Numbered from the stretch's first letter, positions 50,589 to 58,935 are shown. The stretch is 64,000 nt of DNA from Anaerolineae bacterium (GCA_022843745.1 JALHNB010000001.1:276019-340018), one strand, 5' to 3'. Translations and numbers: made by a program. The notes: generated by a model from the sequence alone, not told the origin.

Positions 50589-52010
50589 ATGGAATTCATC
50601 GCGGAAAAAACAATGCGGCAAACGCAAACGAATCAACAACAAGTGCGGCGTGTTCTGTTAATCACGCTCGTGCTGAATCTCTCCGTTGCCATTGGCAAAA
50701 TTTTTATCGGACTCATCACAGGTGCGCTGGCGATCACGGCGGACGGCCTGCATTCAATTATCGACAGTTCCGGCAACGTCGTCGGTTTGATCGCGACTCG
50801 GATGTCGGACAGGCCGCCGGATGAGGATCACCCGTATGGTCATGAGCGCTATGAGACGCTGGCAGCGTTGGCGATTGGTGCGCTGCTGCTGGTAACGGCA
50901 TGGGAAATTATCCGGGGTGCATTCGAACGTCTGGGTGGAGGCGAACCGCCCCACATCACACCATTGGCATTTGTCGTCATGGTCAGCACGCTGACAATCA
51001 ATATTTTCGTCAGCCGCTATCAGATTCGAGAGGGCAAGCGGCTTGGCTCACAGATTTTGCTGGCCGATGCCGCCAATACCAGCAGCGATGTTTTTGTGAC
51101 AATTTCTGTGCTGGTGAGCATGGCCGTAGTCGTTACGCTGGGGTGGCAGTGGGCGGATATTGTCGCAGCACTCGTTATTACGGTGTTGATTGGTCGCGCA
51201 GCGTGGCAGGTGTTGAGCCAGACGGTGAGCGTATTGGTCGATACCGCGCCGTATCCATCCGAACAATTAACTCAGCTCATTCATGAAGTGCCGTCAGTGA
51301 ACACGGTGGCGCGTGTACGCAGTCGCGGGTCGTTGAATGCGGCGCATATTGATGTGGATGTACAGGTCGCGCCGGAGATGACCGCCGACCAGACCGCTGC
51401 GATTGCGACAGCGATCCGCGAAAAATTGAACGATCAGCTCCAGGGTATCAGCGAAATCGAAGTCCATTTCGAGCCGAATCACGCTGCCGAGACAGATTAT
51501 GCTCTGGCTGCCCGCGCCCGTGCCGACGCGCTTGGCCTCTCGACTCATGAGGTGCGCGTGACCGATGGCCCCAATGGTAAGGTGCTGGAAATGCACGTCG
51601 AAGTCCCGCCAGACCAGACTCTCAATGCTGCCCATCAGCAGGTCAGCCAATTGGAAAAAGATGTCCGGCGCAATCTGCCTGAAGTAGTCGAGGTGATTAC
51701 GCATATCGAACCCGCGTTGATCGAGGCGGCTGAGAGCGTGGGCGATGAAGGCATTTCACGCTATGCCGGACAGCTTGAAGCACAGGCACTGCGCTTGCTG
51801 CAAACCCATTATCCTGGACTGGATTGGCATCACCTGCGCGTTCACTCCTATAATCACGGCTTTTCGATTGCCATGCACGTCACGCTGCCGCCGCAGATCA
51901 CGGTTGAGGCCGCGCATCGTATCGCCGAGGACGCTGAACTTTTGCTGCGTGCGGAGATCCCGCAGTTCGAGCGTGCCACAATCCACACCGAGCCGCCGGA
52001 TGAGGATTGA
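50589..52010 (+). CDS. Cation diffusion facilitator (CDF) transporter with three C-terminal domains
   Basis: A 473-residue protein, about 160 longer than usual CDF proteins. The membrane part (about 20-215, six helices) has ITADGLHSIIDSSGNVVGLI (Asp52, His55, Asp59), DEDHPYGHERYE and LLADAANTSSDVFVT (Asp160, Asp167). CDF proteins export divalent metals using protons. The C-terminal half repeats a ferredoxin-like metal-binding dimerisation domain: about 225-300 (AAHIDVDVQVAPEMTADQ), 305-380 (LEMHVEVPPDQTLNAAHQQV) and 390-473 (SIAMHVTLPPQITVEAAHRI). The metal is not predictable; the second site lacks a His at the usual place (Asn163). Confidence 0.9.
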   Translation: MEFIAEKTMRQTQTNQQQVRRVLLITLVLNLSVAIGKIFIGLITGALAITADGLHSIIDSSGNVVGLIATRMSDRPPDEDHPYGHERYETLAALAIGALLLVTAWEIIRGAFERLGGGEPPHITPLAFVVMVSTLTINIFVSRYQIREGKRLGSQILLADAANTSSDVFVTISVLVSMAVVVTLGWQWADIVAALVITVLIGRAAWQVLSQTVSVLVDTAPYPSEQLTQLIHEVPSVNTVARVRSRGSLNAAHIDVDVQVAPEMTADQTAAIATAIREKLNDQLQGISEIEVHFEPNHAAETDYALAARARADALGLSTHEVRVTDGPNGKVLEMHVEVPPDQTLNAAHQQVSQLEKDVRRNLPEVVEVITHIEPALIEAAESVGDEGISRYAGQLEAQALRLLQTHYPGLDWHHLRVHSYNHGFSIAMHVTLPPQITVEAAHRIAEDAELLLRAEIPQFERATIHTEPPDED

Positions 52011-52015
52011 GCTTG

Positions 52016-52223
52016 TCAGCCGATCAGCATTTCAGCGTGTCAGCTATTCAGCTAAAAATGAAGATTTGATACGATCTCACGATGTGACAATGTGATGATG
52101 TTCAGCCACATGAGTCGCACGGAAATGCAAAGTTCTTAAGGTTCTTTGCATAAATTTGCGCCTGAATTTTTTTACTGATAAATTCAATGCTGACACGCTG
52201 AAATGCTGACTGGCTGATACGCT
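52016..52223. repeat. Modular octamer element G with inverted arms
   Basis: Left arm: TCAGC at 52016, 52024, 52032, 52040 and 52048, exactly eight bases apart (TCAGCCGA, TCAGCATT, TCAGCGTG, TCAGCTAT, TCAGCTAA). Right arm: GCTGA at 52189, 52197, 52205 and 52213, again eight apart. CAGCATTTCAGCGTGTCAGC on the left pairs perfectly with GCTGACACGCTGAAATGCTG on the right. The 133 bases between the arms hold no frame. The element fills the CDF to AAC(3) gap. Confidence 0.92.
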
Positions 52224-52243
52224 CTCTCTGAAAGGCCGACCAA

Positions 52244-53002
52244 ATGACCTCACTGACTCAATCGGATATTGTCGCTGGTTTATGTGACCTGGGCTTATAT
52301 ACAGGCTGCAATGTGCTGGTACACAGTTCGTTGAGCAGTTTTGGGCATGTTGAAGGTGGCGCGGATACGGTCATCGACGCTTTGCTTGAAGTCGTCGGCG
52401 AAAGCGGCACGGTTATTGTCCCCACGCTGACGGGAAGCGAATCGCTCAACGCTGACAATCCGCCAGTTTTTGATGCTGTGAAAAGCGCGTGCTGGACGGG
52501 GCGCATTCCAGAAACCTTTCGTCAGCGCTCGAATGCGATTCGCAGCCTGCATCCCACCCATTCCGCCGCCGCGATTGGCGCGAATGCCGTCACTTTGACA
52601 CAGGATCATCTGGATTCGGCGACACCATGCGATGCACTTTCACCCTATGGTAAACTGCCCACGCTGCCGGACAGCTTTATCCTGCTGATTGGCGTTACCC
52701 ACATCAGCAATACGACGTTTCACCATGTCGAAGAAGTGGTTGGCGTGGATTACCATATACAGCCGGGATTCGTGAAGGCGAAAATTCTTGCGGGTGGTCG
52801 CGAAATTGTTCGACACCTTATGATTCACGCCTATGGCACGAAACGCGACTTCGACATCATGGAGTCGCTGTATCTGGAACGCGGAATCCAGCATAACGGC
52901 GTGATCGGCAATGCGACGCTGCGTCTGATTAACGCGCAAAAAATGGTTGACCTGACTATTCAATGCCTGCAAGCCGATAAACGTATTCTCTGCGCTCGTT
53001 GA
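52244..53002 (+). CDS. AAC(3)/YokD-family N-acetyltransferase
   Basis: A 252-residue protein of the antibiotic N-acetyltransferase (aminoglycoside 3-N-acetyltransferase) family: VLVHSSLSSFGHVEGGADTV, GTVIVPTLTG, RSLHPTHSAAAIGANA (with the conserved His), DALSPYGKLPT and LLIGVTHISNTTFHHVEEVV. CoA-dependent acetyl transfer to an amino group is expected. Many family members (YokD-like) are not resistance enzymes, so no resistance claim is made. It is single, with the octamer element upstream. Confidence 0.88.
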   Translation: MTSLTQSDIVAGLCDLGLYTGCNVLVHSSLSSFGHVEGGADTVIDALLEVVGESGTVIVPTLTGSESLNADNPPVFDAVKSACWTGRIPETFRQRSNAIRSLHPTHSAAAIGANAVTLTQDHLDSATPCDALSPYGKLPTLPDSFILLIGVTHISNTTFHHVEEVVGVDYHIQPGFVKAKILAGGREIVRHLMIHAYGTKRDFDIMESLYLERGIQHNGVIGNATLRLINAQKMVDLTIQCLQADKRILCAR

Positions 53003-53114
53003 ACTTCAAGTATTTTCAATTTGTATATCATGCAAATTGCTCTGGCAGCAAATCACGCTATTCGAGTATGATTACCCGTCAAATCTGTTGTCCAATATGT
53101 AGAATGTGTGTCTA

Positions 53115-54143
53115 ATGGCAAAAATTACTGTAACGATTGTCGGCCTGGGGCGTGTGGGCGCGTCGATTGGCCTGGCGCTCAAGCGATATAACCAAAAACC
53201 CAATCCTCAGCATCAATTCGAAATTATTGGCGTGGAAGACCGCCCCTCTGTCCTGAAAGATGCCGAAAAGCTAGGCGCATTTGATAAAAGTATGCGCAAT
53301 ACCTACGATGCCACACGCGAACGTGATATTGTCGTGCTGGCGCTGCCCTATGCTGATGTCCAGCGTGCTTACCAGACGATGGGCGACGGTTTACGGGCAG
53401 GCTGTGTGGTGATTGATACGTCACCGCTGAAGCTGCCTTCGCAAAAATGGGCGGAAAAATTCTTGCCCAAAGAAGCGCATATGGTCGGCATCGCGCCGAT
53501 TGTGAACCCGCAATACCTGTTTGACGGCTTGGATGACACCAATCACGCCAGCGCGGATTACTTCGATAAGGGAACGATCATCGTCATGCCCAGCCCAACC
53601 TGCATCCGTGAAGCCGTTGAACTGGCGACGGATTTTTCGAGCTTGCTCGGCTCCACTATCCAATTTATGGATCCCGGCGAATATGATGGCCTGACCGCCG
53701 CTACCGAAGGGCTGCCTGCGCTGCTGGGCGTGATCTCGTTTTATATGCTGTCACGCAGTCCCGGTTGGGGCGATACCCAGCGTCTGAGCAACCCATCCTT
53801 CGGGCGGCTGACGCATCATTTATTCGATACGCATCCCGACGATCTGCGCGATGCCTGGATGAATAATCGCGACAGCCTCGTCCATTCGACGGACAGCATG
53901 ATCGAGGCGTTGCAGGGATTTCGGCAGATTCTCGCTGCGGGGGATCGTGACGCGGTAGAGGCGCTCCTGAGCGAAACCTCGGACAGCTACAGCGCGTGGA
54001 TTAACCGCCGTCATAATAACAAGTGGGAAGATGATAAGTCAGGCAAAGGGCCATCAACGGGTGACATGCTGATGTCCGGCTTAATGGGTGGATTTCTCAG
54101 CCGTCGCTTGCGCGGCGATAAAAACAGCGACGACAAAAGTTAG
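53115..54143 (+). CDS. TyrA-like (prephenate/arogenate dehydrogenase-type) NAD(P)-dependent dehydrogenase
   Basis: 342 residues from ATG 53115 (MAKITVTIVGLGRVGASIGL); an ATG three codons earlier is possible. An N-terminal Rossmann fold with GLGRVGASIG, ERDIVVLALPYADVQRAYQT and CVVIDTSPLKLPS is followed by a helical C-terminal dimer domain, as in TyrA. It differs from standard TyrA in the HMVGIAPIVNPQYLFDGLDD active-site region (no clear GxHPMxG) and in a basic C-terminal tail (LMGGFLSRRLRGDKNSDDKS). The true substrate may not be prephenate. No aromatic biosynthesis genes are adjacent. Confidence 0.75.
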   Translation: MAKITVTIVGLGRVGASIGLALKRYNQKPNPQHQFEIIGVEDRPSVLKDAEKLGAFDKSMRNTYDATRERDIVVLALPYADVQRAYQTMGDGLRAGCVVIDTSPLKLPSQKWAEKFLPKEAHMVGIAPIVNPQYLFDGLDDTNHASADYFDKGTIIVMPSPTCIREAVELATDFSSLLGSTIQFMDPGEYDGLTAATEGLPALLGVISFYMLSRSPGWGDTQRLSNPSFGRLTHHLFDTHPDDLRDAWMNNRDSLVHSTDSMIEALQGFRQILAAGDRDAVEALLSETSDSYSAWINRRHNNKWEDDKSGKGPSTGDMLMSGLMGGFLSRRLRGDKNSDDKS

Positions 54144-54210
54144 GAAAGCTTTTGCCAAATGCTGTGTTTTGTGTTCCAATTCGCTGTTTTATCGGCAAAG
54201 GGGCAGGAAA

Positions 54211-54648
54211 ATGCAAGATCAGGCAACTATCATTCGCTTTCTGACCAGTGTGCCTATGTTCAAGAGTCTCAATGACCGGCAGCTTCGCAACCTCGCCCGC
54301 CGGTTTATTGAACGCAAGTATGACAAAAATGACGTGATTGTGACCGAAGGACACGTTGGCATTGGCCTGTTTGTGATTGTGTCCGGGTCAGCCGAGGCTG
54401 TTAAAGGACAAGCGGGCGGCACGAAAACCGTTGTGGCGACCTTCGGCCCTACCGATTTCTTTGGCGAACTTTCGCTCATCGACGAAGCGCCGCGCGTCGC
54501 CTCGGTGATCGCGACATCGGCGACAGATTGTTTGGTGCTGTCGCGCCTGGATTTCCTGGCTGTGCTGGAAGAAGATGTCGAAATCCCCATCATGATTATG
54601 CGCGAACTGGTCAGCCGTCTGCGCAAAACGATGGAGCGAATCACTTAA
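54211..54648 (+). CDS. Stand-alone cyclic-nucleotide-binding domain protein
   Basis: 145 residues from ATG 54211, with AAAGGGG seven bases upstream. A full CNB fold: VPMFKSLNDRQLRNLARRFI, DKNDVIVTEGHVGIGLFVIV, FGPTDFFGELSLIDEAPRVA (phosphate-binding cassette with GE and R) and VLSRLDFLAVLEEDVEIPIM. No helix-turn-helix follows, so it is not a typical CRP regulator; the protein ends after the C-helix (MRELVSRLRKTMERIT). It probably binds a cyclic nucleotide and acts on a partner. Follows the TyrA-like gene at 67 bases. Confidence 0.85.
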   Translation: MQDQATIIRFLTSVPMFKSLNDRQLRNLARRFIERKYDKNDVIVTEGHVGIGLFVIVSGSAEAVKGQAGGTKTVVATFGPTDFFGELSLIDEAPRVASVIATSATDCLVLSRLDFLAVLEEDVEIPIMIMRELVSRLRKTMERIT

Positions 54649-54709
54649 ACCTTTTCTCTCACATTTCACGACATGATCCTTCCGGGAAATCAGAGGTGTT
54701 TTTGCGCAA

Positions 54710-54730
54710 GGGCAGGTCTCAGACCTGCCC
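54710..54730. repeat. REP-like palindrome
   Basis: GGGCAGGTCT - C - AGACCTGCCC: perfect 10-bp arms, same core as 7998-8026 with two substitutions per arm pair. It lies in a 200-base gene-free gap between the CNB gene and the RidA gene and may serve as a terminator hairpin. Confidence 0.8.
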
Positions 54731-54847
54731 CTATAAGTCGCATCTTGGAGGCGTTTTTCTAAAAGTGTCGTGTTGTAAACCCTCATGACGAGAGGCTCTA
54801 AGAGCGAGGTTTAAGGGGATACCACGCACAGTCACGACGACAAAAAC

Positions 54848-55231
54848 CTATGCCGACACCAGCGCGACGACTTCGATTTCCACAAGTGCGCCGAGGGGCA
54901 GTTTGGCGACGGCAACCGTCGAACGGGCGGGTGGCTCGGCTGTGAAATAGGTCGCATAGATTTCGTTCATGGCGGCAAAATCGTCCATCGTCTGCAAGAA
55001 GACAGTGGTTTTTATCACCGATCCCAGGTTTGAGCCGGAAGCCTCTAAAACAGCTTTGACATTTGCGAACACCTGGTGTGTCTGTGCCTGGATTCCGCCT
55101 TCCGCCAGCGCTTTCGTGCCGGGGACAAGGCCGACCTGACCGGATGCGTAGACCAACCCGTTGGCGACAACTGCGTGAGAATAGGGGCCGATAGCAGCGG
55201 GTGCCTGCGACGCACTGATAACTTTGCGCAT
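54848..55231 (-). CDS. RidA-family enamine/imine deaminase
   Basis: 127 residues from ATG 55231 (MRKVISASQAPAAIGPYSHA), preceded by AGGAGA about 9 bases upstream; a longer frame to 55444 lacks a ribosome site and adds unrelated sequence. RidA signatures: IGPYSHAVVANGLVYASGQV, SGSNLGSVIKTTVFLQTMDD and PPARSTVAVAKLPLGALVEI with Glu at the end. RidA proteins are trimers that hydrolyse reactive 2-aminoacrylate-type enamines. Cytoplasmic. Confidence 0.95.
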   Translation of the reverse strand: MRKVISASQAPAAIGPYSHAVVANGLVYASGQVGLVPGTKALAEGGIQAQTHQVFANVKAVLEASGSNLGSVIKTTVFLQTMDDFAAMNEIYATYFTAEPPARSTVAVAKLPLGALVEIEVVALVSA

Positions 55232-55337
55232 AAAATTTTCTCCTGGTAATGTTGGGTAAAAATTCTGTCCAATTGTACCATGTCGCAAACCAGCAAGCGC
55301 GTTATAATGCCAGAATGTCGTCACTGATGGAGGTTTT

Positions 55338-55562
55338 ATGCGCACATTGCTGAGTTGGATGATTGGTCTTACGCTGGGGGCGGCGCTCGGCGCGACTCTC
55401 GTGCTGTTTTTTGCGCCCACATCCGGTGAACAGCTTGTCAACAAATTGAAAGCAGGCTGGGAAGAAACGATGGCTGAAGCACGACGAGCAAGCGAACAGC
55501 GCCGTCGCGAACTCGAAGCCGAACTCGCGCAGATGCAAAAGAAAAATCAACTCACCCGTTAG
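55338..55562 (+). CDS. YtxH-like small membrane protein
   Basis: A 74-residue protein: one N-terminal membrane helix with a Gly-rich face (LLSWMIGLTLGAALGATLVL followed by FFAPTSGEQL) and a charged coiled-coil tail rich in Arg/Glu/Gln. This is the YtxH/gas-vesicle-GvpP-like layout. GGAGG precedes ATG by five bases. Function unknown; the family is often linked to stress. Convergent with the metallopeptidase gene. Confidence 0.8.
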   Translation: MRTLLSWMIGLTLGAALGATLVLFFAPTSGEQLVNKLKAGWEETMAEARRASEQRRRELEAELAQMQKKNQLTR

Positions 55563-55579
55563 CCGCGTCGCTCGAAGTG

Positions 55580-57457
55580 TTACTCCCCCGTCACGCTTAA
55601 GGTGTAGGGCATTGAAACGGTGGTCAGCGGCGCGAACGGCGAGATCGCCAGCAGCACCTGATCGACGTTTGTCTCTAACGGCAGCGACCACTCACTTTCA
55701 GCAGGCGCTAACCAGCGCGTCACCACCGAGTCTGTTCCGAACTGCTGCACCGCCTGAACCCATACATTCTGGGGCAAGATGTTATCCGTCCATATCCAGC
55801 CTGCCGCCTGCCAACCGCCATCATCCGCTTCAAAATCGCTGCTATAACCGATTTCCGGCACATTCACATTGTCAATCACCATACCGGGTTGATTAATGGC
55901 ATCATCGGTCATCATTTCGAATCGCAGTTGAATCGTTTGACCTGCATAATCATCCAGCGAGATCGATTCCTCCAGCCAACCGTCGCTCGTACCTGTATAT
56001 CCTGGGCCATAAGCATTATTATGCGGATTTTCGAGAGTCATACGTGGCGTGGAGAGGATCGTCCAGGTCGCGCCGTCGTCGGTGCTTACCATGACATAGC
56101 CATAATCCCACAAATTTTCCAGGTGATACCAGACGCGATAATTGAGGGTTGCCTCTGTAACGCCCGATAAATCGAACGTCCGCGTCAATTTTGTATCGCT
56201 TTCGTCGGCGCGGTTGCTGTACCACATTTTCTGACCGCTGTAGGCAGTCGTGGGGACAAGCTGGACGGTATCCAGCGAGTCGATGCTGATATTCAACGCT
56301 GTTTGATCTTCCAGATTGTTCAATACCAGATAGTCTGTCGAATACTGGTTGGCCTCATCGCTGACGCTATAAGGATACTCGTTGACAATCGCTTCTGGCG
56401 GCGGACTGATTAATCCCGTCAGCAGCTTATACCCATACGGCCCATCGGGTTCGAGCAGATAATTCGCCAGCACCCAATCCGCAAAAAAATCGTTTACCCC
56501 TGTTTCGCCCATCCCGCGCAGAACATTGTCCACCGAATCGAGGCTGTCAACGGGATCTGCGCTCAAGGCTCGCATCGCATCCACGCCATAACGCTCATAA
56601 AAATAGGTCACGAACATCATTGCTGCGCCATAATGCGGCAGACGCGGCGTATCTTCAGCCCAGGTATTCAGTTGCGTATCGGGATTATAGGTAAAACTCA
56701 GCGCGGTACTGTCCTCGTTGAAGCCAAGATAGATTTCCGTGAACATCGAAAGACCCTCGTCCAGCCACGTATTTTCATTTTCATCCACATTCTGGCGGAT
56801 CATGTGCTGAAATTCGTGCGCAACGATACTCGACAAATATACCGGGTCGAATTCTGTACCCAGCGTGTCCAGGTTGAACAGAAACATCTCGTGCTCGTTG
56901 CTGGTCGAGACAGCTTCTCGTGGATTGGCGTGTTCGCTGGAATAATAAGCCGCCAGGTCTGCACCCATCCCATAGGCAAAAAGGCCATAAACGCGCGGGT
57001 CGCCGTCGATACCCGGCGTATTTTCGCTGCCCCATAAATCGCGCACTGCATCATAAATCGTATTATCAAACTGCCTTGCCAGCGTTTGTATCGTGTTGTC
57101 GCTGATTGTTATGCCCTCTTCGACCCACAGATAAATATGCTTGCCCCTGGCTCGCAGGACGGCATCCACTTGAAACGCACGATTTTCGCTGCTGTTTGTC
57201 ACCCAGAAGGGCTGAATCTCGCCCGGTTTCAGTAACGGCGCGGACGATGGCGGCGCGGGGATTTCGCGGACTCCCATCAGACGCTGCGCCAGGTCGATCC
57301 GGTCACGCGGCGGGATAACGGCTTCTCGCAATGCGATTACGGTGGCATTTTCGCTTTCCGGCTCGGCGGCTAATGGCGCGGCGATGAGCAGGGATAACAA
57401 GAGAATCAGGCTAAAAGGTCGAGAAGGAAGTGATTCTTTGAGGGTTTTGAAATTCAT
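55580..57457 (-). CDS. Exported zinc metallopeptidase with MAM-like domain (M6/immune-inhibitor-A-like)
   Basis: A 625-residue protein with a signal peptide (about 15-31, ending LIAAPLAAEP). Zinc motif VAHEFQHMIRQN (HEFQH, 214-218) with WLDEGLSMF (Glu234) as the likely third ligand, a gluzincin-like pair. The C-terminal half has a domain like the immune-inhibitor-A MAM segment (about 400-560: GQKMWYSNRADESDTKLTRT, VSTDDGATWTILS). The active-site helices are intact. A secreted or surface protease is expected. Four tandem 31-bp repeats start 18 bases before its ATG. Confidence 0.85.
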   Translation of the reverse strand: MNFKTLKESLPSRPFSLILLLSLLIAAPLAAEPESENATVIALREAVIPPRDRIDLAQRLMGVREIPAPPSSAPLLKPGEIQPFWVTNSSENRAFQVDAVLRARGKHIYLWVEEGITISDNTIQTLARQFDNTIYDAVRDLWGSENTPGIDGDPRVYGLFAYGMGADLAAYYSSEHANPREAVSTSNEHEMFLFNLDTLGTEFDPVYLSSIVAHEFQHMIRQNVDENENTWLDEGLSMFTEIYLGFNEDSTALSFTYNPDTQLNTWAEDTPRLPHYGAAMMFVTYFYERYGVDAMRALSADPVDSLDSVDNVLRGMGETGVNDFFADWVLANYLLEPDGPYGYKLLTGLISPPPEAIVNEYPYSVSDEANQYSTDYLVLNNLEDQTALNISIDSLDTVQLVPTTAYSGQKMWYSNRADESDTKLTRTFDLSGVTEATLNYRVWYHLENLWDYGYVMVSTDDGATWTILSTPRMTLENPHNNAYGPGYTGTSDGWLEESISLDDYAGQTIQLRFEMMTDDAINQPGMVIDNVNVPEIGYSSDFEADDGGWQAAGWIWTDNILPQNVWVQAVQQFGTDSVVTRWLAPAESEWSLPLETNVDQVLLAISPFAPLTTVSMPYTLSVTGE

Positions 57458-57837
57458 GTCGTTTCACTTTTTAACAATATGTCTACGTCATATCGAGAAC
57501 TGTAGCAATACATCCGCATCACATCGAGAACTATGGCAATACATCCGCATCATTTTAACAATGTACCTGCATCATATCGCGAATTGTGACATTTGTCGTT
57601 AGAATCCAAACACCTCCGGGGGACGGAGGCGTTGGAGTTTTGGGGAAAACATATCTTGGAAATTCTGGTGAAAAGGTGGGGGGCATCTCTCCAACCAGAT
57701 TACGAACAATATATCACAGCTTATTTCGCCCCACCCAACGTTTACCTGACGATTGTGTGACGCTCATGATTGTCAAAATTTGCAATTTGCATGATGATTA
57801 GAGCAGTATCATGGACTATTCTTCAAGGAGCGAATAT
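57458..57837. other. Intergenic region between the metallopeptidase and SH3 genes
   Basis: A divergent promoter region of 380 bases. It contains a four-copy repeat (57475-57589) and a GC-rich hairpin CACCTCCG-GGGGA-CGGAGGCG (57611-57631). From 57632 to 57810 no gene or clear element is seen. AAGGAG at 57825-57830 is the ribosome site of the SH3 protein gene. Confidence 0.6.
57475..57589. repeat. Four contiguous imperfect 31-bp repeats, one truncated
   Basis: Units at 57475-57505, 57506-57536, 57537-57558 (truncated) and 57559-57589, each starting CAAT(A/G) and containing CATC(A/G)(C/T)ATCG(A/C)GAA or a part of it. No spacers. Next to the metallopeptidase start on the minus strand. Confidence 0.8.
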
Positions 57838-58887
57838 ATGTTTTTACGACGGAAGCGTTTATGGACAGCCGTTTCAGTTTTTCTTTTGCTCGCCGCTTTT
57901 CTCCCGGTGGCACAGGCCGCTGGTGGAACGCTGAATTTTGAGGTGGATTGCGTTGGCTTCGTCAGCCAGGGCAGCGAACTTGAACTGAACCGCGATAATA
58001 CAGGCGCACTCGCCGAAGCCTTCATAATCAGCGCTATTGATGGCGCAGGAAATACGATTTTAGAGCCGGTTTCTGATGTCTTTTTCGTCGGAGGAACGGT
58101 CAGTTGGCCGGAGGGCGATTCCTATGACTGGACGACTGCGCCGCGTTATAACCCCATTCGTCTCCAGATTGTGAGCGTGGCGGGCAACGGTCAGGCCGAA
58201 GAACTGGTCTACGAAAATATCTCGAACTGCGCCGGATTGCCCAACTTTGTTCTGGCTGACATCCTCGGCGCGTTTACCAAAGAAGCGCTGCGCAAATTGA
58301 CAGGCGAGGCGTTCGTTTTGCAACCCGCCGATGGCGTGACCAGCGATCCAGTTGAACTCAATGCCATTCCCCCGCGCCCGATCAATCCTCCAGGATTAGC
58401 CGAATCGCAGCCAGGATTTGCTATAGTGAATACCGATAATCTGTTTTTACGCAGCGGAGATGACGTTCGCTATACCGTTATCGGTATCGTCGATGGCGGA
58501 ACGAATCTGGCCGTTTTGGGGCGCAATGAAGACCTGACCTGGTGGTATGTACAGGTTGGCGGTCTGCGCGGTTGGGTCAACTCGGAATTTCTCGTCCTGC
58601 GCGGCGATCTGAGTGGTATCCCGGAAATACCTGTGCTTGGCGAACTCCGACAGCCAAGTCTGTATGTAGGCTTCAGCGGTAATTTTGTTTATGGTGATCC
58701 GCTGATCGGCAGCGCACCCCTCTGCACGATTCCGGGTAATCTCGAATTTCCGATTTTAGGCCGGACACGCAGCACAACCTGGTATCTGATCGAAGTAACC
58801 TGCGATGGTGTACTCACAACCGCCTGGATTCCGGTGGAATTGGGTATCGTCCGCAACCCAGCCGGTCTGGTGATCCCAATCGTTTAA
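57838..58887 (+). CDS. Exported protein with SH3-like domains
   Basis: 349 residues from ATG 57838, with AAGGAG seven bases upstream. A signal peptide (LWTAVSVFLLLAAFLPVAQA) is followed by an Ig-like N-terminal part (about 25-120), a bacterial SH3-type domain (about 195-260: NLFLRSGDDVRYTVIGIVDG through GLRGWVNSEFL) and a second, less clear SH3-like domain at the end (about 280-340). SH3b domains bind wall peptides or polysaccharide. No catalytic domain, so an envelope-binding protein is likely. Confidence 0.8.
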   Translation: MFLRRKRLWTAVSVFLLLAAFLPVAQAAGGTLNFEVDCVGFVSQGSELELNRDNTGALAEAFIISAIDGAGNTILEPVSDVFFVGGTVSWPEGDSYDWTTAPRYNPIRLQIVSVAGNGQAEELVYENISNCAGLPNFVLADILGAFTKEALRKLTGEAFVLQPADGVTSDPVELNAIPPRPINPPGLAESQPGFAIVNTDNLFLRSGDDVRYTVIGIVDGGTNLAVLGRNEDLTWWYVQVGGLRGWVNSEFLVLRGDLSGIPEIPVLGELRQPSLYVGFSGNFVYGDPLIGSAPLCTIPGNLEFPILGRTRSTTWYLIEVTCDGVLTTAWIPVELGIVRNPAGLVIPIV

Positions 58888-58904
58888 TCAGCGAACGAGG
58901 ATTT

Positions 58905-58935
58905 GGTAGGTACAGGTTTCATACTTGTACCTACC
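58905..58935. terminator. Hairpin between convergent genes, probable bidirectional terminator
   Basis: Perfect 10-bp arms GGTAGGTACA and TGTACCTACC around an 11-base loop, 17 bases after the SH3 gene stop and 11 bases from the SWIM gene stop. It has no long T-run. Confidence 0.55.

Noticed and set aside
52244-53002. Aminoglycoside resistance gene
   Set aside because: AAC(3)-fold proteins such as YokD are widespread without resistance activity; no mobile element or other resistance gene is nearby.
55232-55444. Long N-terminal extension of the RidA protein
   Set aside because: RidA proteins are about 125 residues and begin near MRKVISAS; a good ribosome site is at the inner ATG and the extension overlaps the divergent YtxH-like gene.
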